From Proales similis (lineage: Eukaryota; Rotifera; Eurotatoria; Ploima; Proalidae), in assembly GCA_019059635.1 (NCBI GenBank), contig JAGVRJ010000004.1, positions 868,001-932,000 on the forward strand: 64,000 bases of DNA, read 5' to 3'. Of the stretch, positions 38,601 to 50,700 are shown piece after piece (positions within the stretch are counted from its first letter, which is position 1; every line of letters starts with the position of its first letter). Position numbers and translations under genes: made by a program. The notes under the pieces are model-generated. The model was not told where the DNA came from and made no database searches. It saw nothing but the letters and a program-made list of their open reading frames with translations.

Positions 38601-39298
38601 AGTCCAAAAGCGGTGCTTCAGCTTTTTCTTCAGTTTCTTGAGCGCCTTCTGATTCTTGAACATGTCCATGTGAGTGAGCACGCCCATGACTCGAGGAAAT
38701 CCGTGCACTTGGCAAATGTTCAAAAATTCGAACGTTTCCATTTCGAATCCAAAACTGGCGTCGATCATGAGCAGAACAAGATCGGCTACTTTGGCCGTGT
38801 CGATCATTGAGTTGACGTCGTTGCCACATTCGAAGAACGTGAGGCGTCGCTTTTTGTTGGCCACCACTGTCACTGGTCCGGCAATGTTGCTCAGCTTCTG
38901 TCTTGTGTAGTTTTTGATCAAATTCTGCATCAGCAGCGACTTGCCCACTTTGGGCGGACCGACGATGGCAATGAATATTGGCGGCGGTTCCAATGGAGCT
39001 CGATCGACCTCGGGCAAGCTCAGTCTCTTGGCTTTTATGTCTTGCGTTCTAGTTCCAAAATAGAATCAGGGTCTCTTTGACCAGTTTGGAGGCAATTTTA
39101 CCTCCTAAAGCGTCTCTCAGCCGCCACATAGCTCTGAAGAGCAAATGCCTTTGGATTCCTCATTCGAGCCGACTTGTAGTCGTCGCCTTGAGGCAGATCA
39201 TCTCCATTCTCTTTTAGCTTCTTCTCCTTGGCCTTTCGACCCTTTTCCCGCTTGTGATGAGCTTTGTGGCTCGTCTGGTACTCGTCGCCATCGTTCAT
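35678..39298 (-). CDS. BMS1: ribosome biogenesis GTPase BMS1
   Basis: Nucleolar GTPase of the small-subunit processome that works with RCL1 in 18S rRNA maturation. Exons 39298-39102, 39048-36687, 36619-36497, 36436-36101, 36040-35678; 1,126 aa (human 1,282). After the basic start, KRLSLPEVDRAPLEPPPIF leads into the P-loop GPPKVGKSLLMQN, the FFECGNDVNSMID switch and GVLTHMDMFKNQK. LYAPFSGVGGIVYDKDAVYI is diagnostic. A long Glu/Asp/Ser tract (around 37780-38030) is followed by SIRDCFVTGKWDE, FRPGMYVRIEIKKMPFEF, WGPLSAQNAGFCAVQ and VSGIRGQIKKALRSP. The 2,362-bp second exon is the largest complete exon I resolved in the window. Confidence 0.97.
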
Positions 39299-39740
39299 AT
39301 TTTATTCTCTCCTTACAACCTAAAGTCGCAAAATATCTTCTAAGACAGAACCGTGAAATCAGAGAAGAGTTTTAGACCAACTGGCCGAGCAGGCGCTTGT
39401 ATCGCTCGCTGAAAGCATGCAAGCGATCGTTCAAATCATGCTTGTGGGCCCTTGACCATGCAGAGCAAACGCAACATTCGATCAAGTCCGCTCTCGTGCT
39501 CTGCTTTCAAGAGCCGTCCGCTCCGTTTGTTTTATCAGCTAAAAGACACCGAAGAAAAGAGTGCTGAGATCGATTTATTTAGATTTTTGTCAATATTTTT
39601 AGCAAATGGAAAATGAACTTTGCATGTTTTGCATGTGCTGAGCGAGACGCGTACAACGATAAAGCGTTCTTGCATGAAGAAACAAAATCGAACAAGTCGA
39701 GTCGAAACGGTCAAGAAACGAAGGCAATAGATTGGCCGAC
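39299..39740. other. intergenic, between BMS1 start and Ras stop
   Basis: Presumed BMS1 promoter and Ras 3' UTR, both on the minus strand. No further gene is evident. Confidence 0.45.
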
Positions 39741-40619
39741 TTAGGCGATTGAACATTGCAGGCAGCCTTTGGGCTTTGTTTTTGTGCCTCGATTCTTCCT
39801 TGTGCTTTCTTTCTAAAAACCAGAAAACTATTTCAGCCCGAATGTAGGAATTTTCATGCGAACGCTTCACTCACGTATTTGCGTATCTCACGAACGAGAG
39901 TGTAAAATGCATCTTCAACGCCCTCGCGAGTCTTGGCCGATGTTTTTACAAAAGGTATGCCGAACTCATCTGCAAGTTTTTGAGCTTCACTCAGATCCAC
40001 ACTGCGAGCGGTCAAGTCTATCTTGTTGCCGACCACTTGGAATCGGAGCGAATGTAAGAGGAGCAATTCGGGTCGCGAGTAATCCAACATGTACTCACAG
40101 ACTATGGGCACATCTTCGCGGTCTTTTACTCGTTTTATCTGCTCTCGGTACTGTTTTATGTATTCGAACGATTTGGAATTGTTGAGAGCAAATACGCATA
40201 GGAATCCCTCGCCTGTCCTCATGTACTGGTCTCTCATGGCGCTAAAACGTTCGTCAGACGCTTGTGGACGTTCTAGTTTAAACAAGAATAGCGCTCATCC
40301 TACCTGTACTCTTCCTGGCCGGCCGTGTCCAGTATATCAAGTAAGCATGTTTCCGAATCGACTACAACCTGCTTGCGGTACGAGTCCTCGATTGTTGGAT
40401 CGTATTCGTCGATGAAGCTGTTTGCACAAGAGAGTGAGAGCGAGTGAGAGAGTAAATTGATTTAGTTTGAACTCACTGGTTTTGAATGAACTGAATCGTC
40501 AAGGCAGACTTGCCTACGCCTCCCGCTGGAACGAATTAACGCTGAGTGCATCAATTATTTAGGCGTTGGTTTGAAAAGGACAACCTACCTCCTACAACGA
40601 CGAGCTTGTATTCAGTCAT
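39741..40619 (-). CDS. Ras: Ras small GTPase (H/K/N-Ras orthologue)
   Basis: Membrane-anchored switch of receptor tyrosine kinase-MAPK signalling. Exons 40619-40589, 40525-40477, 40417-40304, 40241-40099, 40035-39875, 39812-39741; 189 aa, the vertebrate Ras length. All canonical elements are intact: [20 protein letters not shown] (Gly12, Gly13), effector [29 protein letters not shown] (Gln61), NKID and [20 protein letters not shown]. The hypervariable tail is basic ([12 protein letters not shown]) and ends CLQCSIA: the CAAX box is CSIA, predicting farnesylation, and the other Cys is a candidate palmitoylation site. The short terminal exon is needed to reach the CAAX; without splicing the frame ends in VSEAFA. 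Confidence 0.98.
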
Positions 40620-42438
40620 TTAGAAGAGGCAAATTACAGACCGCCTGGATAGAAAGGCTTGAAAACCAAGCGGCAAAACGTTTTCAAACAAGCGAGCTGC
40701 AATTTAGCTGATCTAGACTGAAATAGAGTTCAAGTGCACGTTTTGGAGTTTGTTTCTTCTAAATGGATGCGCCAAGAGCAAATGCAATTTTGAAAAGCAT
40801 TGGGAAAAAGTGGGACCTGAAAGCAAATTTCATCACGAACAACAATCAGCAAATGAATAATTTAGAAATAATGCAAAAATCAATCTAAGCCCTGGTCTAA
40901 TAGGCGAATTCATTCATCACGCAAGCGGTCGAGGTCCTTTATTTAAAAAGTGATGATGTGACAGGCGGAACAGAGCCAACGTAGAGCGCGCAAATCCGTC
41001 GCCTGCCGAGCAGAGCATGCGAACATGCCAGCCGTCGGCTAGCTGGTGAAGATGCTATTCTATTGCCTCGCTTACAAATAAAGGGTATCAGTAATAAAAT
41101 AATATATTATAATCGCAAACGCTTCCTTAAATTCAAGCGCATAATGCACAACATTGCGCTTATGGGCATAAGGGCTCCCGCGGGCGATAAATGTGACTGA
41201 CTGCGATGAGTGAGCGAATCGACGGCCTAACGATCGAAGCCAATTCAAATGCAAATCAATTCGTTTACGCAACCGAAACTAGCTGAAGAAAAACTTGTGT
41301 ATATGTGCCAATGAGTGAATATGCATATTGGTAGAGGCGTGCTTGCAAGAAGTTTCACAGACCGCCTGATCTAGTTTAGAAAAAGAAACCAATCTGTTCT
41401 CTCTATCTTGCCCTCTTTTACTCCGTTTAGTTATTTATTTGCATTCAAGCTGCTCATGATTTCTTCATTCTTCATCATGCCTCCTCTTGGAGTTCTTTGT
41501 TCAATCATCCGATCTACCCCTCTCTTAAGCTGGCTCTCATCAAGCCCTATTCTGATTATTTTTCCGATCAATCGCATGCACTGCAGATAAGAGTCTAAGC
41601 AAACAGAGTGATTTAAAAGAGCCCGACTAGCCCGAGCAAGTTGCGTCCTTCGCTGCTCCTTAAATGTGCTTCTCCTTGGCAGAACAACGCTTCAAACGGG
41701 TCTACGCGCGGCACTCTGATTTATTAACCAGCAGAATTATTTATATAATATTTTATATGTTGGTAATAATTTGACACAAATCAGACAGGGAGGCAGGCGA
41801 GCCAAAGATCGATTAAGTATCGCATTGACAAGCGCTGAAATTATTTGCTCGCAAGTGCAATTAGTTTTCCGTAATTAGGATCGGCCATTTACTTCCAGCT
41901 CAGTAGTCAGTCGATGCTCTGACCTAAATCAAATACGAGCTAAAATCGATCGATTAGCGTTAACTAAGGCAACAGGAAAGATAGAAGCCAATGCAGAGGA
42001 GGGGCACGGCTACAGGCAAGAAGGTAGAGCCACAAATGGAAAAGAACTGAAGCGTCAGCTATTTGTGCCTAATTAGCTCAAAATAGAACATACTAAGCCA
42101 GTCGGGAGTCGCTTGGATAAACGCGACTTAAGATGTTGTCTCGTAAACAAGCCGCTTGGATTAATTAGGCTACGGTTTGGAAAAAGAAGAGAAAAAAAAA
42201 GCCAAACAACAATGAATAAATGCGACTAATTGCGAATTGACTTATTCAAGCTGAAAGGTCAAGCTGAGCTGAAAAAGTTGGAGAAAACACAAGAGGCAAA
42301 TGTCGTGTGTAGAGGTGATAGACTAATCGGCTGGAGACGGACTTGAATAAGCGGAGATAAACTAAGCGGACAATACTTATCAAAAATAACGGTGGACGTT
42401 GCGCATTGGTGAGACGCTTTTGGCAGAGAAACTTCAAA
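40620..42438. other. largest intergenic gap (1.8 kb), no gene seen
   Basis: Lies between the divergent Ras and TMEM26 genes and presumably contains both promoters and regulatory elements. It includes AT-rich stretches (41,730-41,770). None of the ORFs here shows family similarity, splice structure or biased composition. No tRNA or other RNA gene was recognised. Confidence 0.5.
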
Positions 42439-44667
42439 ATGAGAACGTTCGTCCGGGTGATAAGGGCCTTGTTCATACGGCTCATGTTCATGGCCTTCTC
42501 TCTGCTTTCCATTTGGAGAGTGACCTATTTGTCCGATAACAACCTCTACTGGCTGCTGATGATCGCCGTTGGCTTTCAGCTGATTGAGACTGCGGTTGTG
42601 CTCTGGCTTCGTGCTGGAAAAGAGTTCAGAGGGTAAGAAGTTCGAACCAAACAGCTGTCTGACTTTGAAACTTGAAAAACTTGCAACTCATCAAGAGTTC
42701 TGCCCAGTGTCTTGTTCTTTTTGTGCTGCGTGCTCCCTTGCATATGGATCATGTGTCTGGACGAGGCGGGCCGCAAAAACAATTTCAGAACGATCGCTGT
42801 CGGCCAGGAGCATCAAATAAGAGAGTACGTGAAATCACTGGATTTCATGCTGGACCGGCAAAGATATAAATTGGATCTGAGCAAAAACGACAATTCGAGC
42901 CATGAGTCAAGCATCAAGGTTAAAGGCAGAATGGCAAGAGAGTCGTCGTCTGGCGTTCTTGAACAGCGGGCGCTCAGTCTTGCGCTCAGGAGTTTACGTA
43001 ATTCGAGCGAGGAGGCCAAAAACAACCGAAGCGGCTCGATTCTGGGAAAAGGCACCGACTGCTGTGATGTGCAAATCAGCTACGGATTTCAGGAGGACCG
43101 ATTTCACTGGCTATTCATCCAGGCATTTATGCTCATACTTGTCATCTCTCGCTGGCTCATAACTCGAGCCGAGCTGAATTTGAGCCAGCGCAGTCTGATT
43201 CTGATCATCTCAATCGCTACTGTGGCCGATATGCTCGATTTTTTCGGCAATTTGAACATGGAAATTGTTTACAAGAACTGGTCGCTTCTGCTGGTCACTT
43301 TGTTCATAATCTCGTTCAGCCTTGTTCAATTCATGTTTCTTCATGTCGAAGAGAGCTTGAACATGGCACACTCGTATTTTCAAACCTCGTCCGATCCGAG
43401 CACTGAGCCAAGTGACAACTCGACCAGCTCGAACTCGGTCGGCGACTCGGAGGAAATCGAACGGCGACCAAGAGCGAAGAAAACGAGGCCGAAGAAAAAG
43501 AACTTTTCTAATCTGATGAAACAGTACAAAAGCATAAAAAAGCAACTGCAGTCAAGCGATGCCGGAAGTAGCAGCATATCCGAGCGAATACTACGCCGAG
43601 GCCTTAGCAAATACCGATCCAAACGAGCGCACCAGGCGGTTATAAACGGCTTTCCGATAGATAAAGACGGCCTGATCAACTACTGTTTCCGAAACCTTTG
43701 CTGCTGCTCAGAGCACCATGATCCTTTGTTTTTCATTCTACTCATTGGTTTGCTGCTGCACGACGGCTCCTACATTGGCTTTCGCATTTACCTGCTGAGC
43801 CAGCTTGGCTGGTCGTCGGCGCTCGCCGAATGCCCAACGCTTTTGTTTTTCATGTCAAAGAATGCGCTGATCATCGCTGCCCAGCTCTACAAAGTCTATT
43901 CGGTCATGAACGAAAAGAAGCAGCTCAGAATGCTTGACAACTACCGTAACATGGTCGATTATGGAGGAGGAGGCCGCGAGCCTCAACAAGACCTGGCTCG
44001 TGAGAAAGAACGCTGCAGATTGAGCCGAGCGGCCACAGTAGGGGCTGTTGGTGGCCAGGTTCCACTTGTTCCTCCTGCAACTATCAATCAAGGCTATTTG
44101 AGTCAGCACCCGACGACCAATCCATACAGATTCGCCCAAGTCTACAATTCGGACATGAGGAGCCCGGAGCCGGCGGCCAAATTCAGCAACCGATCGTTGA
44201 GCACAATTAGGAGTTCAAATAATGCCCACTACCCAGAGCAGCACGGAGCGAAGCCGACCGGCTACGGAGAAGGAGAGTTCACGGGACCGAGCATAACTCC
44301 ATCAACAATGACCGAGGCGATGCTCTTTCAAAGCTACGGCCAATCCAGTTACCCTTATCCATTTGACCAGAACGCAATTTACATGCAACACGCAGCTGCA
44401 GCAGCGGCCCAATATCAAATGTCCACTCCGGCTAATCCGTTCTCGTCTAGGATGGGCAAAGTTCTTTACGGCCTGCCATTCTTGAGTCGCAGTAAAAGCA
44501 ACATGTCCTCGTTCAACGAGAAGACCTACTCGAGCGCAACAGAAACTCAAATGGACCGGGCTGCATTTAGTCCAGGCTTGAGAAGCAGCTACCGATCGAG
44601 CAGCAGAAACATGACTCCGGCCGGCCATGGAGGAAGTAGCAAGTACTATAAGGCGTCGAAAATCTAG
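42439..44667 (+). CDS. TMEM26: TMEM26 family multi-pass membrane protein
   Basis: Family of unknown biochemical role (a beige-fat surface marker in mammals). Exons 42439-42632 and 42696-44667; 721 aa, nearly twice the human 368. The first 65 residues (LSIWRVTYLSDNNLYWLLMI, then ETAVVLWLRAGKEFRG) match human LVGVWRVTEVKKEPRYWLL and ETALTLKFKRGRGY. PSVLFFLCCVLPCIWIMCLD continues across the intron. FHWLFIQAFMLILVISRWLI, DMLDFFGNLNMEIVYKNW, LLIGLLLHDGSYIGFRIYLL and FFMSKNALIIAAQLYKVYSV align with the later human helices. Extra length comes from a Ser/Lys-rich loop (residues ~290-370) and a ~240-residue low-complexity C-terminal tail. The ATG was preferred over an upstream in-frame TTG. It converges on the PLAT gene to its right. 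Confidence 0.88.
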
Positions 44668-44800
44668 CGCCGATTAAGTTGGCCACGCCGAGTGCTTCTC
44701 GCACGACCATGCTCACGCCTTCCGAACGAGCTCAATTCTCTCTTCTTGCTGGTCTGGTCTTTCTTATTAAAGAAAAAGAACTGATAAACCGCTTGTTGGC

Positions 44801-47521
44801 TCAAATTTGCGCATTTTGTTCTAAAAATATTAAACTTTTGCACGATTCGTTCATGTCTCTGATAGAAACTACTTGATCGATATTAAACACGAAGAGAGCG
44901 TCTCGCTCGCTGATTTCCACTTTGTTCAGATGCAAATCGTTTGATCGCTTAAGGCATTGAATGAATTTTATCTGCACAGCATAGAGCGTGCCCAAATCTT
45001 CAGGCCAGCTGAATGGGAAGACGTCAATCTTGAAGGTGAATTCCATTCAAAAAACCAAGACCCAACCGCCTAGATTTAAATTTTGCACTCACTTGGTTCG
45101 GCCTAAAGAGCTGCTCGCCATTCTTAGTCGCACGCAGCTTGTAAAACTCCGTTTGGCCCGAGTCGCCGAACAGTTTTATGCTCACGTTCATATCGGTGCC
45201 GTCTGGACTCTGCTTGTTGCCGGTGTAGAATCGAATGAAATAGTTCTTTGCTACGAAAAAGTTTGCTTTCTGATCAAAAAAAAAAGACCGACGAATTCGG
45301 CTAATTACGAATTTTGATCTCAATCGCCGCTTCGTTCTCTTGATCCTTGTTGTCCGTTTTGGCTTTGGGTCTTTTCCTTACTTGACGTTTTTCGCGCGGC
45401 TTAAAGTTCTGTTGGAGCGCACGGCATTTAGTCGAAGGGTTGAGAGAAAAAAAATTCAATCGGTTCGTACCATCTCTTCGATAAAACGTTCGAGCTTTTT
45501 GTCGCCTTTTTTGAGCGAAAGCCAATTGTGACACTCGAACGTGTATTTGCGCTCGCTCGACTCGTCGGTGATTTCGACTCTGTCGAGAAACCAGTCGGGA
45601 AATATGCCGGTGTTGTCATGACGCACGCGGATGGCGTATAGTTCACCTACGTCAATAGTCTCAACGTGGAATCGGTCTTTCTGCCAATTTCGATTCAAAC
45701 TTTGATTGATTAAAAGCTCGACGTCTCAGCGTAATATTTACCTTGTTGCGTTCAAACTTGTTTAAATGCGTTTCGGATTTGTTCAGGTGAAGTTCATTTG
45801 ACTCGCCTTTGTCGCCGTAAATCGTCAAATAGACCTCGGCGTCGGTGCCGCCTTTCCGCTCGTCGCCCGTGAATACTTCAATTTTAAATCTCTTTTCTGC
45901 TCGTTCGATTAGATTTTGAATTAGATCGGACTGTTATGGTAATTACTGTTCGGGTCGAATTGATCATTTGAGATGGGCTGCAGAACCACCTCAAGCAGGC
46001 CGTCAGCTTCGTCCTTGGCAAGCCATCGGTTGCATGGAAATGTCCATTTCTTGCCCAACTCGACTGACTCGATGGTAAGTTCTTGCAAATGCCAGGCAGC
46101 GCCCAGACCCGTGTTATCATGCCAAACCCTTCATCCAATTCGAAGTTCAGATCATCCTGTTGATACGCTGCCCGAGCTCTTGCTTACTTTATCTTTTCAA
46201 TGTCGCCAAAATACTCTTGTTTCACTGTGAATTGATCCAGATTGCCTTTTTCAAATTTGTTCATGTGGCTTTTGGACTTTTTGAGTTCGATCGGCTCGCT
46301 CTTTCGCAAGTCTCCGTAGATTTTTAGGAAAACTTTGGCGTCTGTGCCGGCGCCCATTATGTCTGAAGTCTTCACGTAAACCTCATAGCTGATCAAGTCT
46401 AGGGTCGCACTTGATCATTTCAAGCAGAGAAACCAAAGAGGCAGAGCAAACAGACCTCCGATGAATCGATGAGAGCGCGCGCTTGCATGCTCTTCGATCA
46501 AGTCGAGCGGGAACAGTTTACGCACTAGCTTGCCGTCGTCTTCTTTCTTGTCGAACCATTTGTTGCACGGAAACTTGTACTTTTGACCATTTTCGGTCTT
46601 GATGATCACTTCTTTCAGATGCCAGCCAGGACCTATACCTTTGTTATTGTGTCCGATTCTGTCCAATTCAAATTTATTCGATTGCCACTTGATCCATGCG
46701 GTCTTGGCTTACTTGATCATTTCAACGACCCCAACATCTTGCGCTTCAACTTCGAATATGTCCTCACGGCCCTTCTCGAACTTGTTGCCTGGTACTGTTG
46801 ACTTCTCAAGCCAGATCTCGTCTAATAAACGAAATCGAAATTAGCACAATTGATCGATCGACTGCTCTCTGCCAACTTGTTCACCTGTTTCTGCTTGGCT
46901 GCCGAATATTTGTATGAAAACGTCAGCGTCAGTTCCGGCATACTTCAGATCTGAAGTGACCACTTTGATCTTGTAGCGGCAAATTCCATGCCCTTTAAAA
47001 ACGATCACTCGCATCCAAAGCTGGTCTGGCAGGGCAGTAGACTTACGTGGCTTCTTCAGCTCTGGACGGTCTTCAGCGTGAGCATAGTTACGGTTTATGT
47101 TTGACTTTTCTTTCAGCACCTTTTCTTGTCTCTCGCTTTCCATTTCGTGCGGATTTAGCTTCTCGGCCACAAGTTCGCGCTCGATTTTCCCGTCATCTTC
47201 CTTGCGGTCGAGCCATCGATTGCATTTGAACAGCCAGGCTCGGCCGTCTGTTTCCACTTTGATGTCTTTCAAATGCCAGCCAGGCCCTAGTCCTCGATTA
47301 TCGTGACCGACAACCATTTTCCTTAAGCTTCCCACATCATTGCTTTCAATCTCAAACACGTCACTCTGGCCCTTCTCGAACTTGTTCTTGTTTGTCTTTG
47401 AATTCTGAAGCGCAATTTTGCCCGTCACGCCCTTTTTGCCGATTAAGTTTATGTATACGTTGGCGTCTGTGCCCGCACCCCGCACGTCCGATGTGTTCAC
47501 AGTGACCACATAGCTTTGCAT
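44801..47521 (-). CDS. PLAT-repeat protein B (LOXHD1-related, five PLAT domains)
   Basis: Exons 47521-47047, 46992-46885, 46821-46713, 46658-46456, 46398-46188, 46128-45947, 45896-45742, 45680-45471, 45408-45309, 45250-45093, 45028-44801; 712 aa. Five PLAT/LH2 domains start with [52 protein letters not shown] and TGNKQSPDGTDMNV. Each has the GHDN/WHL and W-L-x-(R/K)-x-(E/D)-D-G signatures, weakening in the last, which is incomplete. PLAT domains bind membranes or protein partners, and here no enzyme domain is attached. The first intron is 54 bp and in frame, so its removal is inferred from the GTAAGT/TTTTTAAAG signals. The last exon could alternatively splice at GTAGTTTC to a later acceptor. 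The ATG is 9 nt after the acceptor-like TTTATTTAG. Close relation to LOXHD1 upstream points to tandem duplication. Confidence 0.82.
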
Positions 47522-47757
47522 TGTAAAATCTAAATAAATTGAAATGAATGGGAATGCGAAAGGAAAAATGCAAACACGTTTGAGGACATTCGGCCAAGAA
47601 ATGTGTGATTTATACGCCACACAGTGACCTTCGAATCTTGAACATTTACACAATGCGAATGAAAATCTTTTATTTCAAGGATTTCTGTTGCATTTGGTTT
47701 CTTTTTTAAAGCCTCAAATAGCGTAGCATAAAGAACATTTTCAAAATTGCTGTTTAA

Positions 47758-50700
47758 TTAATAAATTCTTTTGCGATAACTCGAGTCAAATCGTGGGCTC
47801 AGGTCTCGCTCGCGACTCTTAGAATACCTGCGCGGCTTGAAGTCAGCGTCAAAGCGTCCATCAGGCGATCTAGATCGCGTTCTGGATCTTGACCGTGGCG
47901 GTGACCGATCGTCCGGTTCATTTCGCGATCGACTACGCGGCTCACGCGGTGATCTGCTGCGGTTGCTTCTCAAACTCAGGCGATCGTCAGTGTCGAGCAA
48001 AGGAAATAGGTCGCGTCCGAGCTCTCCGTCTTCTTTGTCTTTTGAAAGCCACTTCTTGCACATAAACTTCCACGTTTGGCCGGTCGTGGTGTTTTTCACT
48101 TCGACGCGATCGACAAGCCAACTCTTTCTCAGACCTGAGTTGTCGTGCTCGATGCGCAATTTTTCCAAATTGCCCAAGTCCAAGCATTCGATATCGAAAT
48201 TCTCTGTCGTGTCAGCCTTGAAGCCTTTCTTAAGCTCGCGTTTGCCACTGTCGCCGTGCTCGCCGACCAGTGTAATGAATCCTTTGGCGCCTTTGAACAA
48301 AGTCGTCATCAGTCAAAGGTCGAGCGACGAAACGACAAGATGGGAATCAACTTACTGGTTCCGGCGCCTTTTTCACTTGATGTCACTACAGACACTTGAT
48401 ACATGACCTTGTCCAGATTGCGAGTAAGACTCACAAGACTCTCTTTTCTCTTGTCGCACTTGTACGCCTTGGGTCGGTCGTTTAATTCGATCGCATCGTC
48501 TATCGGAATGCGGTAGACGGTGTTGCTCTTCAAGTCTCTGATTTTTATTTGCTTGCAAATCCAAATCGATCGCCGCTCTCTTCTTGCCTCGTCCGGATTC
48601 TCCACCAGACTGAGAAGAATCTTCTTCAAATTGCCCACTGAACTCATTTTGTATGTGAACACGTCTGTTTGACCGCGACGAAGGATTTTGTTTCCGGGTG
48701 AGTTCTGGAGGTATTTTGGCTTTGATTCGACGCCTCTCTCGCCGACAAGAACAATACAAGCATCGTGCTTTGTGCCGGCGTCTGGCTCGTCCGAGGTGAC
48801 CACTTCAATTTCATATGTGGTCCTCTCGCCTGGCTCTGTGCCGACCGCGTCTTCGAAATCTTCTGCCTGAGGTGTCAGCTCACGAACGATCTGCTTGTCG
48901 TCTCTGTTCAACGAGAGCCATTTATTGCAGCGGAACGTGAATGAACGCCCGCTCTGCTCGTCTTCGACTTTGACCGAATCAAGATGCCATTCAGAGTTGC
49001 CAATCAATCGTCCGCTGTTTTCATGTCGGATTCGACATTTGGACAACTCGCCCAAGCTCAGCACGTCTCTCAGGATGAACACGTCGGTTTTGTCACGTTC
49101 GAACTTGTTCCTATTCGTCTCTGACTTTTTCAGTTCTATTTCGCCCGAATCACCGTTGGCTCCAAACAGAGTCAAGTAGACTCGAGCATCGGTGCCGGCG
49201 CCGGACAAATCGCTGGTTTTCACTTTCAACAAGATGATTCAGCATTGATCGAAAACGTGAAAGCGTCAATGGGACCTTACCAGTTACTTTGTAGTTGGTT
49301 TTGGCTAAAACTCCTCTTTCTCTCTCCTCGGCAAGGTCGATGCTTAGACCGACACCGTCCTTGCGCTTTTTCGACAGCCACTTTCCACATTCAAACGTGT
49401 ACTGCTTTCTGGTTTTCAGGTTTGTCAATTCGATTCTCTCCAGAAGCCAATCAGCTCGTGAGCCTTTGCCGTCGATGCTCACTCTAGCTTTTATGATGCT
49501 TCCGATTTTGCCCAGCTCAATCTTTTCGCTTAGATTTAGACTCGGAATCGAATTGATTTAAACTAATAAAGCCAAGTTACATCGAATTCGTCTCTTCCAC
49601 CGCGTTCGAATCGATTTTCCATTTTCTCAATGAACACATCGTCGCTGTTTCCTTTTGTGCCGAAGAACTTGACGGTCACATTCGAGTCGGTCCCTGCCTT
49701 GGCTTCGTCGGCCGTGTAGACCACCAGTCTATATGGGTTCACTAGAAAGCACGCTTTACCAACAGACTGGAGCTAATCAAATGAATTCGAGTTACTTTTC
49801 TTGTAAGCGCTTATTTGAGTGTTGCCTTCGTCGACCAGAAACTTTCTGACCGTCAGTCCATCGCCTTTGTCAGTGGCTAGCCATTGCTCACAATTAATCA
49901 AGTAGGAGCGGCCTTTTTCGGGCTCGTGCACTTCGATGCTCTTGACGAACCAGCTGTCCTCCGGTCCGACTCCATCATGGCCGAGCTAGTTGGAAAATTG
50001 AATCATTTTTCTTGATTGAAGATGCATGCGAGGAGGGAGAGGGATTAGAATGAGAACTCACCTCGACCTGAGTGAGCTCATCAATCTCAGGCGCTTCTAT
50101 TTGGAAGGTTTCCGATTTGCCTGGCTGGAATCGGTTGCCTTTGGCCAACTTCAAATATATTTTGTCCGTTCGCTTTCTGCGCGGACCAAACAGACGAATG
50201 AATGCCGGCGCAGATGTTCCGCACTCTTTTTTGTCGCCTGTGCGAATGACGATCGTGTAAGGCACTAGGAGCTCATTGCTCTTGCGACGGCGGTTGAATG
50301 GAGAGTCGTGTCGGATGGACACGTTGCTACCCTCTCGGGAGCTTAATGAACTGCCTATGTTGGAGCGAAGCATGGACGAGGAGCCGCCGAGCAGTGGGCC
50401 CTGGTAATTCTTCTCTGGCAAAACCACTTCGATTTTCTTGTCGCCCTTTTTCTTCGACAGCCACCGCTCGCAAACGAACGTATATCGATCTGGTCCGTCG
50501 AACACTTCCACTCGATCCAGCAGCCAATCGGACGAAAGCAAACTGCTGTTGTCATGTCTCACTTTGATCATTTGCAATCGGCCCAAGTCGGCGGCCTGTA
50601 TTTTGAATCTGTCCATCTGAATCGGCGAGATGAATAGTCACTTAACAAGACTACGGCTCTGATTTTTAACCACTTACATGGTTTCGTTCGAATTTATTTC

